64,000 nt of DNA from positions 124,001 to 188,000 of the forward strand of contig NCSJ02000037.1 in assembly GCA_002812745.2 (NCBI GenBank), in the 5' to 3' direction. Shown piece after piece: positions 36,500-48,533 of this stretch; position 1 is the stretch's first letter, and every line of letters begins with the position of its first letter. The DNA is from Scytalidium lignicola. Taxonomy: Eukaryota; Ascomycota; Leotiomycetes. Below the pieces are notes generated by a model that was given only the letters and a program-made list of their open reading frames with translations, was not told the origin of the DNA and ran no database searches. The translations under genes were made by a program, and so were the position numbers.

Positions 36500-39450
36500 A
36501 AAATTAAGTTATATAAAGAACTTAAGGTAAGAGCTCTTAGCCCTTAAGAAGGTTATTATTTTACAATTAAATATCAAAAATATGGTTTACCTTATATATA
36601 CTTTATTTTATTCACTAAATATTATACAGTTAAGCTTACTCTAGACTGTATTGATGAACTTATTTATACAAAGATATTAAATTTATCTTATGATCCTCAT
36701 AGTGTTTTACAAGATTTGGTGATCAAATATATAATATATAGTATATGTAATTCAGATTATCTTTAAAATCCTTGTATAAAGTATAAAATAGTTATTAAAC
36801 TACTTTATTATTCAAAGTACTTTCCAAAGAAGTTTACAGATATTATTATTATTTCTGAAGATGAATATCCATTATACTATTATAAGGATGATGGTCAGAT
36901 GTATGTAGACAAATTAGACATTTCTGGCTAGCTAATTACAAGTAACAATTGTTAGATTATTCTTTATAACTTATACTTACTTTAAAAGTTCAACTATCAC
37001 TTTAATGTTAAGTTATATAATATAGTATAAGTTGTAAAGTATATTTACAAATACATTTACAAAGGTTATAATTGTTTTACTGTTGTAGTTAAAAACTAAT
37101 AGAATAAGATTAAGTAATATATTTAAGTATATTATATTAACTTTATAAAAGTTGTTGTTTAATTGATAGAATATTTGACTTATTAAGAGTAGTTATTAAT
37201 AATATACTTACTTATACATCTTTTAAGAGAATATATAATTACTTTTAAGAATAATATAAAATTAGATTAGATTGTAAATATAATTGAAAACTTTTNATTC
37301 TAAACTAATAGCCTTTTTCAAGTGTAATTCAAAGGATAACTATGTTGACTTAGATCTTGTAAAACATATTCATAATAATAACTTTATATATAGTTATAAG
37401 TTCTTATATTAAGAGTTTCTTAATTACTTTGTATAAGATGGAAAGCTTAAGGTTTAGAAGGACTATAAACAAGGCTAAGTAATAAGTTGTATATATCATT
37501 GTAACTTAGCATATAAGAAGAGATATTATTTATAACTTTTACTTATACATATTCATAGCTTAAAGTCATTTGAGAAGTTATATATAGTTGATAGTATATA
37601 ATACTTTATATACTATGTAATATATGTTGTTAAAGGTTTAGTTAATGATAATTAAGAATAGTTTTCTTATTTTGAAGAAGTAATTTAGTTTGATTTAAGA
37701 AGTAGTTTATAGATTATATTCTTAATTAGCTTATAAGTATAGTTAATTAACAAGCTTATAACTGTATAAGAGTATTTCAAGGTCTAGATGTATGATGATT
37801 TATAGCATTATTTAAAGTCTTTTTATAATATAAGATTCTTATTAGTATTACAGAATCTTAAGTATAATTACAAATTGTATTTGCTTAATAAGAAATTATA
37901 CAATCTTCAGAGAACTCTTGTATACTTTTGTATACTTATACTTTATTTTGATTAGTCTTTGCTTGATTCTACTAAATATACATATGATCTTATACAAGAA
38001 GAGTCTTTAGCTATTAATATATAAGATCAATTAAACAATAATTAACATTAATGTTTTAATACTATTATTATAACAATTAAAAACAAGTTATAAATTGCTT
38101 ATTTTTATTTGTAAGAGCTTAGAGGAATTAGTAAGACCTTTCTTTACAAGACTATATACTATTACTTTCGTGGATTAAGTAAGAATGTATTATGTATAGT
38201 TTTTACAAGCATTATTACACTTTTACTTTTNAGAAGGTTGTATAGTTTATTCTTAATTTTGAATATTAATTCAACTAAATGAATTGTTTATAAGTATAAT
38301 TATAAAGAAAAGTAAGTTAGTAATTATAATTTGTAAAGTAGATTTGATTATATAGGATAAAGTTCTTATACAATATAAGTATTACTTTAAGGTTGTTCAT
38401 TGGTTATTATATGATTTACAGTCTGTAAAAGGTTAAAACCTTCTGTTTAAAGGTGTTCTTACTATTCTTAATAATGATTTTGCTTAGATTTTGCTAGTAA
38501 TAATAAAAGGAACTTAAGTAGATGTTGTTTATACTTGTTTATAATACTCTTTTATATAACCTTACTTAAAGAAGTTATGATTAATTATCAATATGTATAT
38601 ATAACCTAGAGATAGAAAAGTTAACTTTGTTTAATGGATTAGGTTATTACCTTATAATATAGCTTTGAATAAGCTTGTTTCTATTCTAAATAAGATTCTT
38701 AAACATGTTAACTTGAATAAGTTATTTAAGAGTATATACCTTATATCTTTGCTTGAATATACTTTTACTGAATTTAATACTTTTCATAGTAAAGCTTTAC
38801 TTATAACATTGAATTATATAATGAAGAAGCTGAATATAAAAGTTTTAAAATGGTTTTTAAGAGTTAAGCATTCTTATATATTTGTAGATTTGGTTAACAT
38901 AAATGAACAAGATAATAGTTTATACTAATACTTTATAAAAATGTTATAGTTGATCAAACTCTTATATTTACCCTCTTCTGAGCTTACATTAAAGGTTAAC
39001 ATCTTAGTAATGTTAATATATAACTTATATCTTGTTAAAAGATTGTATAATAGTAGTCAAATGGTTATAACCACTTTACAAGCATACATAATTAAGGGTT
39101 AACTATTAAGAAGTGATTTTAATAGTTAAAAATGTATAATTCCTCAAATCAAGCTTTCTTTCAACAAGGTTAATCTGTTATTTACATTTGACTATAAGTA
39201 ATTCTCCTTTTAAGTATGTTTTATTATGATTATAAATAAAGCTCAAAGTTAATTATTTGACAAAGTTAACTTTAATTTACATAACTTTGTCTTTATATAT
39301 AATCAATTTTATATAACAATCTCTTAAACTACTTTTATAAGAGGTTTATCTATTCTTTTACTAAAAAGAGTTATTACAATTATTAATGTAATATATCCTG
39401 AAGTTCTAAATGATTTTATAATTTAATATCTATGTATATTATAATTCAGA
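36500..39450 (+). mobile_element. RIP-degraded Helitron (Rep/helicase)
   Basis: Plus-strand translation, through many stops, shows the Rep-helicase protein in order. The Rep core has YQKYGLPYIYFILF at about 36570-36610, where active elements have the HUH metal motif GLPHxH, so both His are Tyr. It continues with FTDIIIISEDEYPLYY and the catalytic-tyrosine block KYIYKYIYKGY at about 37034-37069. The helicase part has Walker A region LRGISKTFLYKT at 38118-38155 (active GGTGKT damaged), FKSIYLISLLEYTFTEFN near 38730, LKVNILVMLIYNLY near 38990-39030, and INKAQS plus FYITIS*TTFIRGLSILLL at 39230-39350, equal to the conserved INKAQGQ and YVAxSRTTS blocks. His-to-Tyr and Gln-to-stop changes are exactly C-to-T. 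Element ends are not fixed. Confidence 0.88.
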
Positions 39451-39689
39451 ATGTTTTAAGAGTATAAAGGAAAGGGAAAAAGAAAATCAATTCTATAATA
39501 TACCTTAATTAAGACTTTTTATAAGATTTTACTCCTCCTCTTCATCATTGGTTACAATTAATATAACTAGTTCTATTTAAAGTTAAGTTTAATGGTACTT
39601 CTACTTAGAATAAGTTATCTTTACAACTTTTAAGATATAGTCTTAGAATATCTTCATAAGGTTATACAGCCTTTTGGCTAAGAGGGGGT

Positions 39690-39735
39690 TAGCAAGAGCA
39701 AGAGTAAGAGCAAGAGTAAAAGTAAGGGTAAGAAT
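39690..39735. repeat. Hexanucleotide-like purine repeat (AGCAAG/AGTAAG)
   Basis: Tandem imperfect copies of AGCAAG and AGTAAG. A shorter run of the same units recurs near 39863-39892. Confidence 0.85.
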
Positions 39736-40380
39736 AGCAAGGTTAACTTTCAAACAGTTAATTATAGTTTGTACAACTTAAAGAAGAGATTACTTACTAC
39801 TACTAAGTTGGAATGAACTAACTAGACCAATTAAGGCTAGTATAACATGACAAGGATTACTAAAGCTAAGGGCAAGAGTAAGAGCAAGAGCATTAAGAGA
39901 GTTATTAAAGTTATTAGCTAGGGCTATGCTTAGAATGACAGGAGCCAGGACTTATACTGTAATTTAGGCAGCTTAGAGATTGTTGTGCATTATTTAGTTA
40001 GCCTTTTATAATCTGTAAATAAGTAGAATATATTACTTACAATGCTTGATATTATACTAAGAGCTAGAAGAGTTATAATAACAATTATAACAACTACTAC
40101 CAAACAGACTAAGAACTACCACATAAGCTGTCCATAAGCCACAGCTTGATTCACAATGACAGCATACAGCTGCCCTAACATTCTCAACTCCTCAAATCTG
40201 GCCTATAAAGGCCTTATCATTTTGGATATAGCCCCCATTAAAAGCACAACCAGCGTATAAGACAAGAACATGTACAACTAGTATTAAAGCTAGTTGTTAG
40301 ACAAAAACAGTGTTATAGAATGTAACACCCGAAATGATAACAAAGTTAGACATGATGGTGATGATGATGGTGGTTTAAAG

Positions 40381-40420
40381 TAATAGTAGTAGTAGTAGTA
40401 ATAGTAGTAGTAATAGTTAT
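40381..40420. repeat. (AGT)n trinucleotide microsatellite
   Basis: Tandem AGT/AAT triplets, about a dozen units with two interruptions. Confidence 0.88.
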
Positions 40421-41170
40421 AAGTGTTAAAGAAAGAAGATTTAGGAGATGGTTTAAAGGTGGCAATATATAACTTTACAATTAATAACAATCTGATTTCA
40501 TTGTCTTTATTCACATATTAGTATGTTAATAAAGCTACAACTTATAATTCTATTCAGAGTTGATTCTTTGTATTATAATAGTACTAAGAATAACTATGGT
40601 TATATTGTTGAAAGAGAACTAAGGTTATCATTCCTTTTGTCATACTAAACTAAAATAACTTCTTTTACAATTTGTTACAGTCAAATCCATTGTTATATCA
40701 CTATTTTAAGGCTGTACAAAGGAGGTGGTTAAAAGAAAGGGAGGCTGATTATGTAATGAGATATCACATGCACTAAGGGGGTGCAAAGCACTTCTACCTA
40801 CAAGTGGAGCAAGTAACAAGCTTTGCTTGTAAGAAGAGTATTGTTAAAAACGTTCAAATTGAATTGCTCTTTGATCTTTAACATAAGAAGTATTCTCTAA
40901 TCGTAATATTTAGTAAATCATTAAATTATTTTATTAACTATCTCTTCTAAGATTTTATGTCGTCTACTAGTAGATTTATGTACTTAATCGTCAAGAGCTT
41001 GCCTTGCGCAGCTCAAGAGCTTCATCATTCTAGCGTCATCACCACATAAGAACAGCTCTACACCTTTTAAACAATTATTTCACAGGTTTTAATCTTCTTA
41101 TCTTCTAGTGTTAATCTCCAACCATTAAACTTGAGCTGTTTATATGCTCACAATATCAAAGTTATCTAGT

Positions 41171-42449
41171 ATGAAGTTCTAGACCTTCTTGCCTCTTGCC
41201 CTTGCTAAGCTCATAACAGCTCATAATAGCAATTCGTCAAGTTTGTCACTTACTAACATCCTGAGAACTAACTCTCTTTATACTCAATGGTATTATAAAA
41301 ACGTTTCTAAGCTTTCTCTACTGATACTAACATATTCAAGCATTCTTGAAGAACAGCTTAACCTTGTTAAAGCTCTTAATTACATGACTAATGTTATTAT
41401 TCTAGCATCTAGTAATGATGCCCTCCATTTGTTCCTTAACAACACTGCTATGGCTAGGATACTAGCCTTTGAATCAGGGGCTATTGCAGTAGTTCTGTCT
41501 TACCATGTCCTGAACAGCACTTACTCTGCTAACAACTTCACGGACATATCCATGTTCATCAAGACGATGTTAGAGAATAGTACTTATGAGAATGTTACCA
41601 GCGGACAAGTTGTTAAAACTAAGAAGGATAGAGATATGGTCAGCTTTTATAGTACTTTAAAAACTAAGGTGAATGTTATTTAGGTAGTATTGTTATTCTC
41701 TTTCCATTGGTTTGATCTTTACTAATAGCTTGTCAAGATCTCAACTTCACTGGCGGTTTTGTTTATATTATTAACTATGTTCTTGAAATCCTTATGAACC
41801 TTTTTGCTACTGATATTGCTGTTAATCTCATTGTTGTCACTACTGTTATCTTAGCTACTCACTTAACTGACAACTTCATCGACATGCAAAGCATGACGAT
41901 GTGCATGCTTAACAACAGTGCCTTCGTAGCCATTGCCTCTGTTGTGGGTAACTTGTCCAATGATAACTTGCAGAGCATCTTTCGGTACTACGTCGTCTGA
42001 AGTATAGTTGTATATAGAACTACCTTGGAGAATGGTACCCTTCGGATGGCAGAGGGCTTGAATATTAATATCTCGGTGGACAATGGCATCGTTTATGTTA
42101 ATAAGGTGAGAGTCATCTTGCCTGATGTGTTCATCTCCAGTAGTGTGGTTTATGTCATCGATAAGTATACTTACACTGTTCTACCTTACCCTAACAAATC
42201 TCAGTGTCTTCAACCTGAGCAACAAAAGTAGTATACCCAATCCCACCACCACCGAACCTGCCTTTTGCGGTGCATCCACCGTGGTCGGTGGCAATGTACC
42301 GTTCATGTCTTAACGTTCTCACCCTAACGGAGACGGCGACAGGATTGGAAACGTTGACGACTACCGCAGCTGGCGTACAGCATGCAACTACTGCAGTGGC
42401 TTTCGGTGCTTTGTTCGGCGGTGCGGCAATGGTTATGGATGGTCTTTAA
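41171..42449 (+). pseudogene. Fasciclin (FAS1) domain secreted protein, degraded
   Basis: Starts ATGAAGTTCTAG: Met-Lys-Phe, then a TAG stop at 41180 inside what is otherwise a signal peptide (TFLPLALAKLITA), consistent with CAG to TAG. Next come fasciclin motifs: VIILASSNDALHLFL (the H1 box, normally TILAPSNDAF), VLSYHVLNSTYSANNF (YHVL of the second box), a stop at 41681-41683, then, in further broken segments, NNSAFVAIASVVGNL, NISVDNGIVYVNKV and VVYVIDKY. The 3' end reads ALFGGAAMVMDGL and stops at 42447, resembling the GPI-anchor-type hydrophobic tail of fungal fasciclins. Two FAS1 domains were present. The gene lies at the edge of the AT island and its base changes look like leakage of RIP from the neighbouring repeats; that is inference. 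Confidence 0.8.
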
Positions 42450-43961
42450 GTGTGACATGATGTAATGTGGTAATAAGTTCTGTTGAACGGGGTGAGTAAT
42501 GGGGGCAGGAGAGGTCCGTGATCATGGGAAGCAGGTTAAGCTATCGGGCTTCGTAAATTGATGAATGCTTATGAATGTTGATAATACTTGTCATAATAAT
42601 GTGACGTGGCCTCTCTCCATAGTCATACAGTATATCAAACCTTCTCCTCAATGTTGTAGTAATTCTATGTATGACGCCGTTCTACTTACATAATACCCCT
42701 TTGTACCGTTCTTTGACCCAGTTTATATATGATTATTTTTAGGTTCAATCATGGATGCTTCAACGTTGTTGCCGCACTTTATTGTTCCTCGGGGATCCAT
42801 CAAAGCATCGACGTGAGGAAATCAAGAAATAACTGAACTGAACATCTGCTCCTTCAAGTCTAGTGTGCAGGGCGCTTGGTGTGATATCAGCTCCACGCAC
42901 TTATTCATTGCCAGCTATTAGTATAATTCTATTAGCCAACCACTTTTTTTAAACTGCTTAATCAATCACCGTGTTCATTTATTAATATTAAGTGGGGAAT
43001 AAGGAGTGATCTTATGGGTTGCCAAACAGGCACATAGCCTAATGCCCTTGATAGCCTCATTCTGAATGTATGTATTGTCAACTAATTGTAAGTTCTAATA
43101 GCCTTGACGTAGTAACGCTTACAACACCCATTTGTTCAGCACAAGCCTCTCTGAATATTTACTCAGCAGGATGCCCAAGTCGCTTAGCTTGCTCTTCCAG
43201 CTAGGCATATTGGCTCATTCGGGGAGGTCGTATTTGTGAACGAAGTGAGAATTTGCTAAAGCACTGGCTTATAAACGTCATTAAAGTGGTTCGGCAGTTC
43301 TTACATTCACGCATGCCCTACCTGGTTACAATAAACATAGGGTTAAGGACGAAACCCACTCTGATAACCAAAGTTTGAAGCTGTCCCACTCTACCACAAA
43401 TGATAGTCTTAAAATGGGTTGTTATATCTTAGCATTGGCATGTGCAACTTAAGGAGAGCACATTCACATAACCTCTCTCACCCCACGAATTAGAGAGTTG
43501 TCACGATCAGAACAGAAGTACTTTCGTACATCAGGTTTGACCTGGGATCCGGAGCGAAGTAAATAAAACGGGGCTGCCCCGATTCTTGCAAGCAGAAGAT
43601 CGCCGATGGAGGACGCGTGTCGCGATGAGAGAACTAGCAGTTGTATGACACTCGAGTTGGGCTAAAAAATCACGGATCGCTGCTGGTAATATTACTACTG
43701 ATGGTCCTGCTCCTTTAGTTCGTGGGACGGTGTCCGGCTTTGGCTTCGGTTTGGCTTTTGTGCGACATCAAAGCCACCGCCCTCCTTGGCGCTCGCAGCG
43801 CCGGATCCCTGGGCACTGGAGAATCATAAAATTCGCCTCTACGCGTATTGGGTCACATCAACGCTGATACCTTTGCAATAAGAGACGAAGAGTTAAGGTT
43901 CCGCATCCGAGATTAACATCTTGTGAATTGTAGCGAGAACGTCGAGATCGAATGGCCATCG
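42450..43961. other. Intergenic region and promoter of the Ca2+-ATPase
   Basis: 1.5 kb with GC content rising towards the ATPase gene. No coding region or repeat is supported. Confidence 0.55.
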
Positions 43962-46900
43962 ATGAATAGCAACACTACCTTCAACTTAGCCGATGACCTA
44001 CAAACTCCTACGCAAGGCAATCTGGCTCAAAAGTCTTCTTCAGACCCTGGGGATCGCAGCCTGTGTCATGACAACATCTCGCCTTCGACTTTCGGCGATC
44101 TCAAGGGCAAAATCACTTCGGCAGAGCCAAGGATGAGCGAAATGGAAGACAGCGTGATTGCAACTGCACAAAACCCGTTGACCTTAAAGAAAACATATGA
44201 TCACGAAGAGATCATACATGACACAACAGCCCTTCAACCTCAACCAGGCAGAATTGAGGATTTCCAAGTAGCAGACAACAAATTCGCATTCACGCTAGGC
44301 CAAATGTCGAAGTTGGTCAACCCTAAGAGCTTATCAGCCTTCTACGCTGTTGGGGGAATGGATGGCTTGGAAAAAGGCCTGAGGACAGACAGACAAAGCG
44401 GCTTGAGTCTTGACGAAGGCTTCATTGATGGGACGATCTCGTTAGAGGAATCTAGAAGTACCAGACCAGTGTCGAAACACCTTCCTGGTTCGCACCCTGT
44501 GGAATGCAAGACTCCAGAACCGCCAACCAAGCATCAAGGGCCAGATCGCTCGTTTGCCGACAGGAGAAGAATCTTTGGAGAGAATAGACTACCCGAGAAG
44601 ATCCCCAAAAACATCCTACAACTTGCATGGGCGACATACAACGACAGAGTTCTCATTTTGTTGACTATCGCAGCTGTCATATCGCTAGCCGTAGGACTTT
44701 ACCAATCGTTTGGGCAGCCGCACGAAGAGGGCGAGGCCGCTGTTGAGTGGATTGAAGGAGTAGCGATCACAGTGGCGATATTGATTGTGGTGGTAGTTGG
44801 CTCTCTGAACGATTGGAAAAAGGAACGTCAATTTGCTAAGTTGAACAAGAAGAAGCAAGACCGAACCATGAAGCTTATTCGGTCTGGAAAGACTCAGGAA
44901 GTTTCCGTCTTTGATGTGCTTGTTGGAGATGTGATGCACCTCGAACCAGGCGATCTGGTACCTGTGGATGGCGTCTTTATCGGTGGGTACAATGTCAGAT
45001 GCGACGAGTCTTCGACCACTGGCGAATCTAGCCTGGCCACCAAACACGCGGCTGCAAGTGTGTTCCAGTCAATATTGGCGGGAGAGGATCTCAATAAGAT
45101 GGATCCGTTTATACTATCTGGTAGTAAAGTCAGTGAGGGAGTTGGTACTTTCCTAGTAACCGCCGTTGGAGTCCATTCGAGCTACGGAAGGACGCTGATG
45201 TCCCTTCACGAAGGCCCTGAGGCCACTCCATTTCAGTCAAAGCTGAATCGTCTGGCCAACCAGATTGCAAAACTAGGAATCGCTTCTGCGCTGCTGTTAT
45301 TCGTTACCTTGCTCATCAAGTTCCTTGTTCAATTGCGAGAGAGTACGCTGAATGCCTCCGGAAGAGCTCAACAGTTCTTGCAGATCCTCATCGTGACAAT
45401 AACAATCATCGTTGTGGCGGTGCCAGAGGGCTTGCCGCTTGCGGTCACTTTAGCCTTAGCTTTCGCTACTAGGAGGATGCTGAAAGATAAGAACCTGGTC
45501 CGATATTTGAAGGCTTGCGAGACGATGGGCAATGCTACAACCATCTGTTCCGACAAGACTGGTACGCTGACTCAGAATGTTATGACAGTAGTTGCAATGT
45601 GCCTAGGTCAGAATAGCACCGTCGACGACAAGGAAGATTCACCGTTGACAGTGACACAGCTTGGCGCCGGTTTTGTTGCGGACGATTCCGTTCGCGAAAT
45701 TTCCCAGCCTGTCAAGTTGCTCTTGAAAGATTCTATAGTCATTAACTCTACGGCGTTCGAAGTTCAACATAAAGGACGTCTAGCCTTTATTGGCTCCAAA
45801 ACCGAATCAGCCCTCCTTAACTACGCGCATAGATGTCTCAGTATGGGACCGGTCAGCCTAGAGCGATCAAACAGCCATACTGTTTACCTAGTACCATTTG
45901 ATTCTAGTCGAAAGTATATGGCTACTGTAGTTCAGACAGATCATGGCTTCCGGATTTATGCCAAAGGAGCTGCGGAGGTGATGCTCGAAAGGTGCTCCCA
46001 AATCGTTCACAATCCGGTTTCGTACGTTTCTAGTAAGACTATCACGCCAAAACGTATGGATCGTCTGAATCGCACCATCGAAAATTTCACCTCCAGATCG
46101 TTGCGAACTATCGCCCTATTGTACCGCGATCTCGAGAGCTTATCATACGACGCGGCTGGAACTATCCAAGAATTCTTCCAGGCAGGCTTTGACGACCTGT
46201 TCAAGGACATGACACTACTTGCAATTGTAGGAATTCAAGATCCCTTGCGGAAGGGTGCTAAAGATGCTGTTTCAAGGTGCCAGGCGGCTGGCATCACGGT
46301 CCGCATGGTCACGGGCGATAATTTGTTGACCGCCAAAGCGATCGCCAGAGAATGCGGCATCCTCACGGAGGATGATTTTGTGATGGATGGTCAAAGTTTT
46401 AGAATGTTGGGGGTCGTTAAGATGAAACGTGTCATTCCTCGTCTGCAGGTACTGGCACGATCCAGTCCCGAAGACAAGAAAGTCTTAGTCAAGGCACTTC
46501 AAGAGTTAGGTGAGGTTGTCGCAGTCACTGGGGATGGCACAAATGACGCACCAGCCCTGAGGATGGCAGATGTCGGATTTTCTATGGGCCTTACCGGCAC
46601 GGAAGTTGCTAAAGAAGCTTCTGATATCGTCCTTATGGACGATAACTTCTCCTCGATCGTCAAGGCAGTGATGTGGGGCAGGGCTGTTAATGATGCCGTT
46701 CGGAAATTTCTGCAAGTGAGTTGTATCGTGCGTTAGTTGCAGGATATTTTCCTCTAAATCCAGTTAGTTCCAGATCACTGTTAATATCGCAGCAGTGATA
46801 TTGACATTTGTATCTGCAGTTGCCAGTGACACTGAAACTTCTGTCCTGACAGCGGTTCAGCTGCTGTGGGTTAATTTGATCATGGACACAATGGGTGCTC

Positions 46901-47488
46901 TTGCACTAGCCACTGACCCTCCTGCAGGGAGCATCCTCAATAGGAAACCGGATCCGAGGTCGTCGCCGTTGATCACAGTTACGATGTGGAAGATGATTCT
47001 TGGCCAGTCTGCCTATAAACTCATTGTGTTGCTGATATTGCATTTCGGTGGAAGATCGATATTTTCATACCACTCGGAGGGTGAAAGAGCACAGCTGAGG
47101 ACGATGGTTTTTAATACTTTCGTCTGGATGCAGATTTTCAACCAGTATAAGTGAGCTACTCTTCTTACAACTATCTCACCTCAAACTGATGCATAATAGT
47201 AATCGTCGAATTGATAATAAACTCAACATATTCGAGGGCATCACACGGAATTGGCTGTTTATAGGCATCAACCTCTGTATGATTATTGGGCAAGTCATCA
47301 TTGTTACACTTGGTGGCAGAGCATTACAAGTCGTGCGTCTTAACGGAGCTCAGTGGGGATACTCAATTGCCCTCGGTTTCCTCTCCATCACATTCGCAGT
47401 TATTATCCGATGCGTTCCAGATCACATTTTTCGAGAGATCATTCCACGTAAGTGGTCATCTCAGGTGGTCTCTGATGAAAGAAAGTAG
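43962..47488 (+). CDS. pmc1: P2B-type Ca2+-transporting ATPase, PMC1-like (vacuolar)
   Basis: Three exons (43962-46715, 46774-47150, 47200-47488) give 1139 aa. Pmc1-type pumps move cytosolic Ca2+ into the vacuole, coupled to ATP hydrolysis through a phospho-Asp. The N-terminal ~230 aa are cytosolic, with the fungal PMCA signature LVNPKSLSAFYAVGGMDGLE at about residues 110-130 and a Lys/Arg-rich stretch before TM1. Functional motifs: TGES at 353-356 (actuator), PEGLPLAVT from 488 (TM4 Ca2+ site), phosphorylation site DKTGTLTQN from Asp531, KGAAEVML (nucleotide site), GDGTNDAPAL from 857 (hinge). TM5-10 lie in the remaining sequence, with WVNLIMDTMGALALATDPP in TM6. The first ATG of the frame was used; an upstream non-ATG extension was ignored. 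Intact, with normal codon usage. The animal-type C-terminal calmodulin domain is absent, as usual in fungi. Confidence 0.93.
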
Positions 47489-47839
47489 GTGGATTGGGAT
47501 TCTGCGCTCATAGAAATCCGAGAAGAAATGGAATTCCTGTCGTGGGTCAATGGTGGACGTCTTCATGCATGTAACCTGCGGGGCAAATCACGCGGGAAAT
47601 CTGGGCTCAAACCTGTAGCAGTTATGGCAGGTCTTGTCGCGGGCAGTATTGGTGGTTGGCCTCGAACTAAGCATGCTCTTTGACTTGATCCCTTGTTTAC
47701 GATGGTGGATCGAACTGCTGGGATCGCTACTCTTCGCGATGATTGCGGTCTCATATTAGATTTCTAATGACATTGCACTCGCTGGTTTGTGCTTCGTTTT
47801 AGGGGCTGTTTGGCAACCATATGGAGACCCGAGGATGGA
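47489..47839. other. Spacer downstream of the Ca2+-ATPase
   Basis: No recognisable coding signal. Open frames crossing the ATPase 3' end have no motif. Confidence 0.5.
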
Positions 47840-48050
47840 CGTAGTTTTCACACGCAGATATCTCTTAAGGTGCTCTTCACTGATCATTTTGTATAGATTC
47901 CAAGAGTCGGCTTTATCACCACGAAACATCTTTTTCTTTGACAACCGCATCTATTTCTGGTGTCGAAGAGCACTTTGGAGCGAGGACACGATTTACGATA
48001 AGTTTCCGCTCGAATTACCACCTAATAGATCTGAAATAGGGAGATGGGCC
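47840..48050 (+). pseudogene. HET-domain gene scrap
   Basis: A plus-strand frame contains FQESALSPRNIFFFDNRIYF followed by WCRRALWSEDTIYD. This resembles the block WxxQExxLSPRxLyFtxxqvxFxCR...SEDxx of fungal HET (heterokaryon incompatibility) proteins. Upstream domain motifs and downstream regions are absent, so this is only a piece of about 60 aa. No start codon context or splice sites support an intact gene. The assignment is based on one conserved block and is tentative. Confidence 0.5.
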
Positions 48051-48533
48051 AACTCGATACCGCGCATTTCTCGACATACGAATCGCCCTTTTTTCGACTT
48101 TACTCATGTGGTTGTGGTGGCTGTTGTGTCGAGGAGGAGTCATGTGTAACGTTCCTACCAGGATCAGGATGACTAAGGTCTATGGATAACTTGAATAGAC
48201 AAGGTAAAGGGCGAGTTTGCCGTTTGATGGTGGGTCTTGCGATTTTTTGGGTATACAATCAACGAATATACTTAATTAAGATCAACACATATAAATTCTA
48301 TTAACTCGATTAGGAATATGATATTATTATAAGAATATCAATAGAAAAAATTGAAATTCCTTTTACATAAATATATAAATATACTTATGCATTTGTATAA
48401 AATTAATTATTATTGATGACTAAGCAAGCACTGCAGACTTCATTAGTTTATGAATAGACAACCATCATAAGTTCATTTCTTGACATATCGCGATCAAACT
48501 CTTCTTGCTGGGAATTCAGAGCAACTATCAACA
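48051..48533. other. AT-rich spacer
   Basis: Strongly AT-rich from 48230 to 48440. Includes the probable promoter of the P-loop kinase gene. No other feature seen. Confidence 0.5.

Larger units (their letters stand above)
39451..41170. other. AT-rich flank of the Helitron with simple repeats
   Basis: Contains (AGCAAG/AGTAAG)n-like runs at 39690-39735 and 39863-39892, an (AGT)n run at about 40381-40420, and two short hairpins at 40781-40791 and 40816-40830 that could mark the Helitron 3' end. No gene is supported; the long minus-strand frame with a poly-Tyr run is an artefact of the trinucleotide repeat. Confidence 0.5.

Noticed and set aside
38665..38928. An 87-codon plus-strand frame taken alone as a gene.
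   Set aside because: It is a surviving segment of the degraded Helitron helicase.
40290..40514. Minus-strand frame with a long poly-Tyr run.
   Set aside because: Produced by the (AGT)n microsatellite.
47787..48149. Full 120-codon frame as an intact gene.
   Set aside because: Only the HET-like block is meaningful; the start and the flanks have no homology that I can see.
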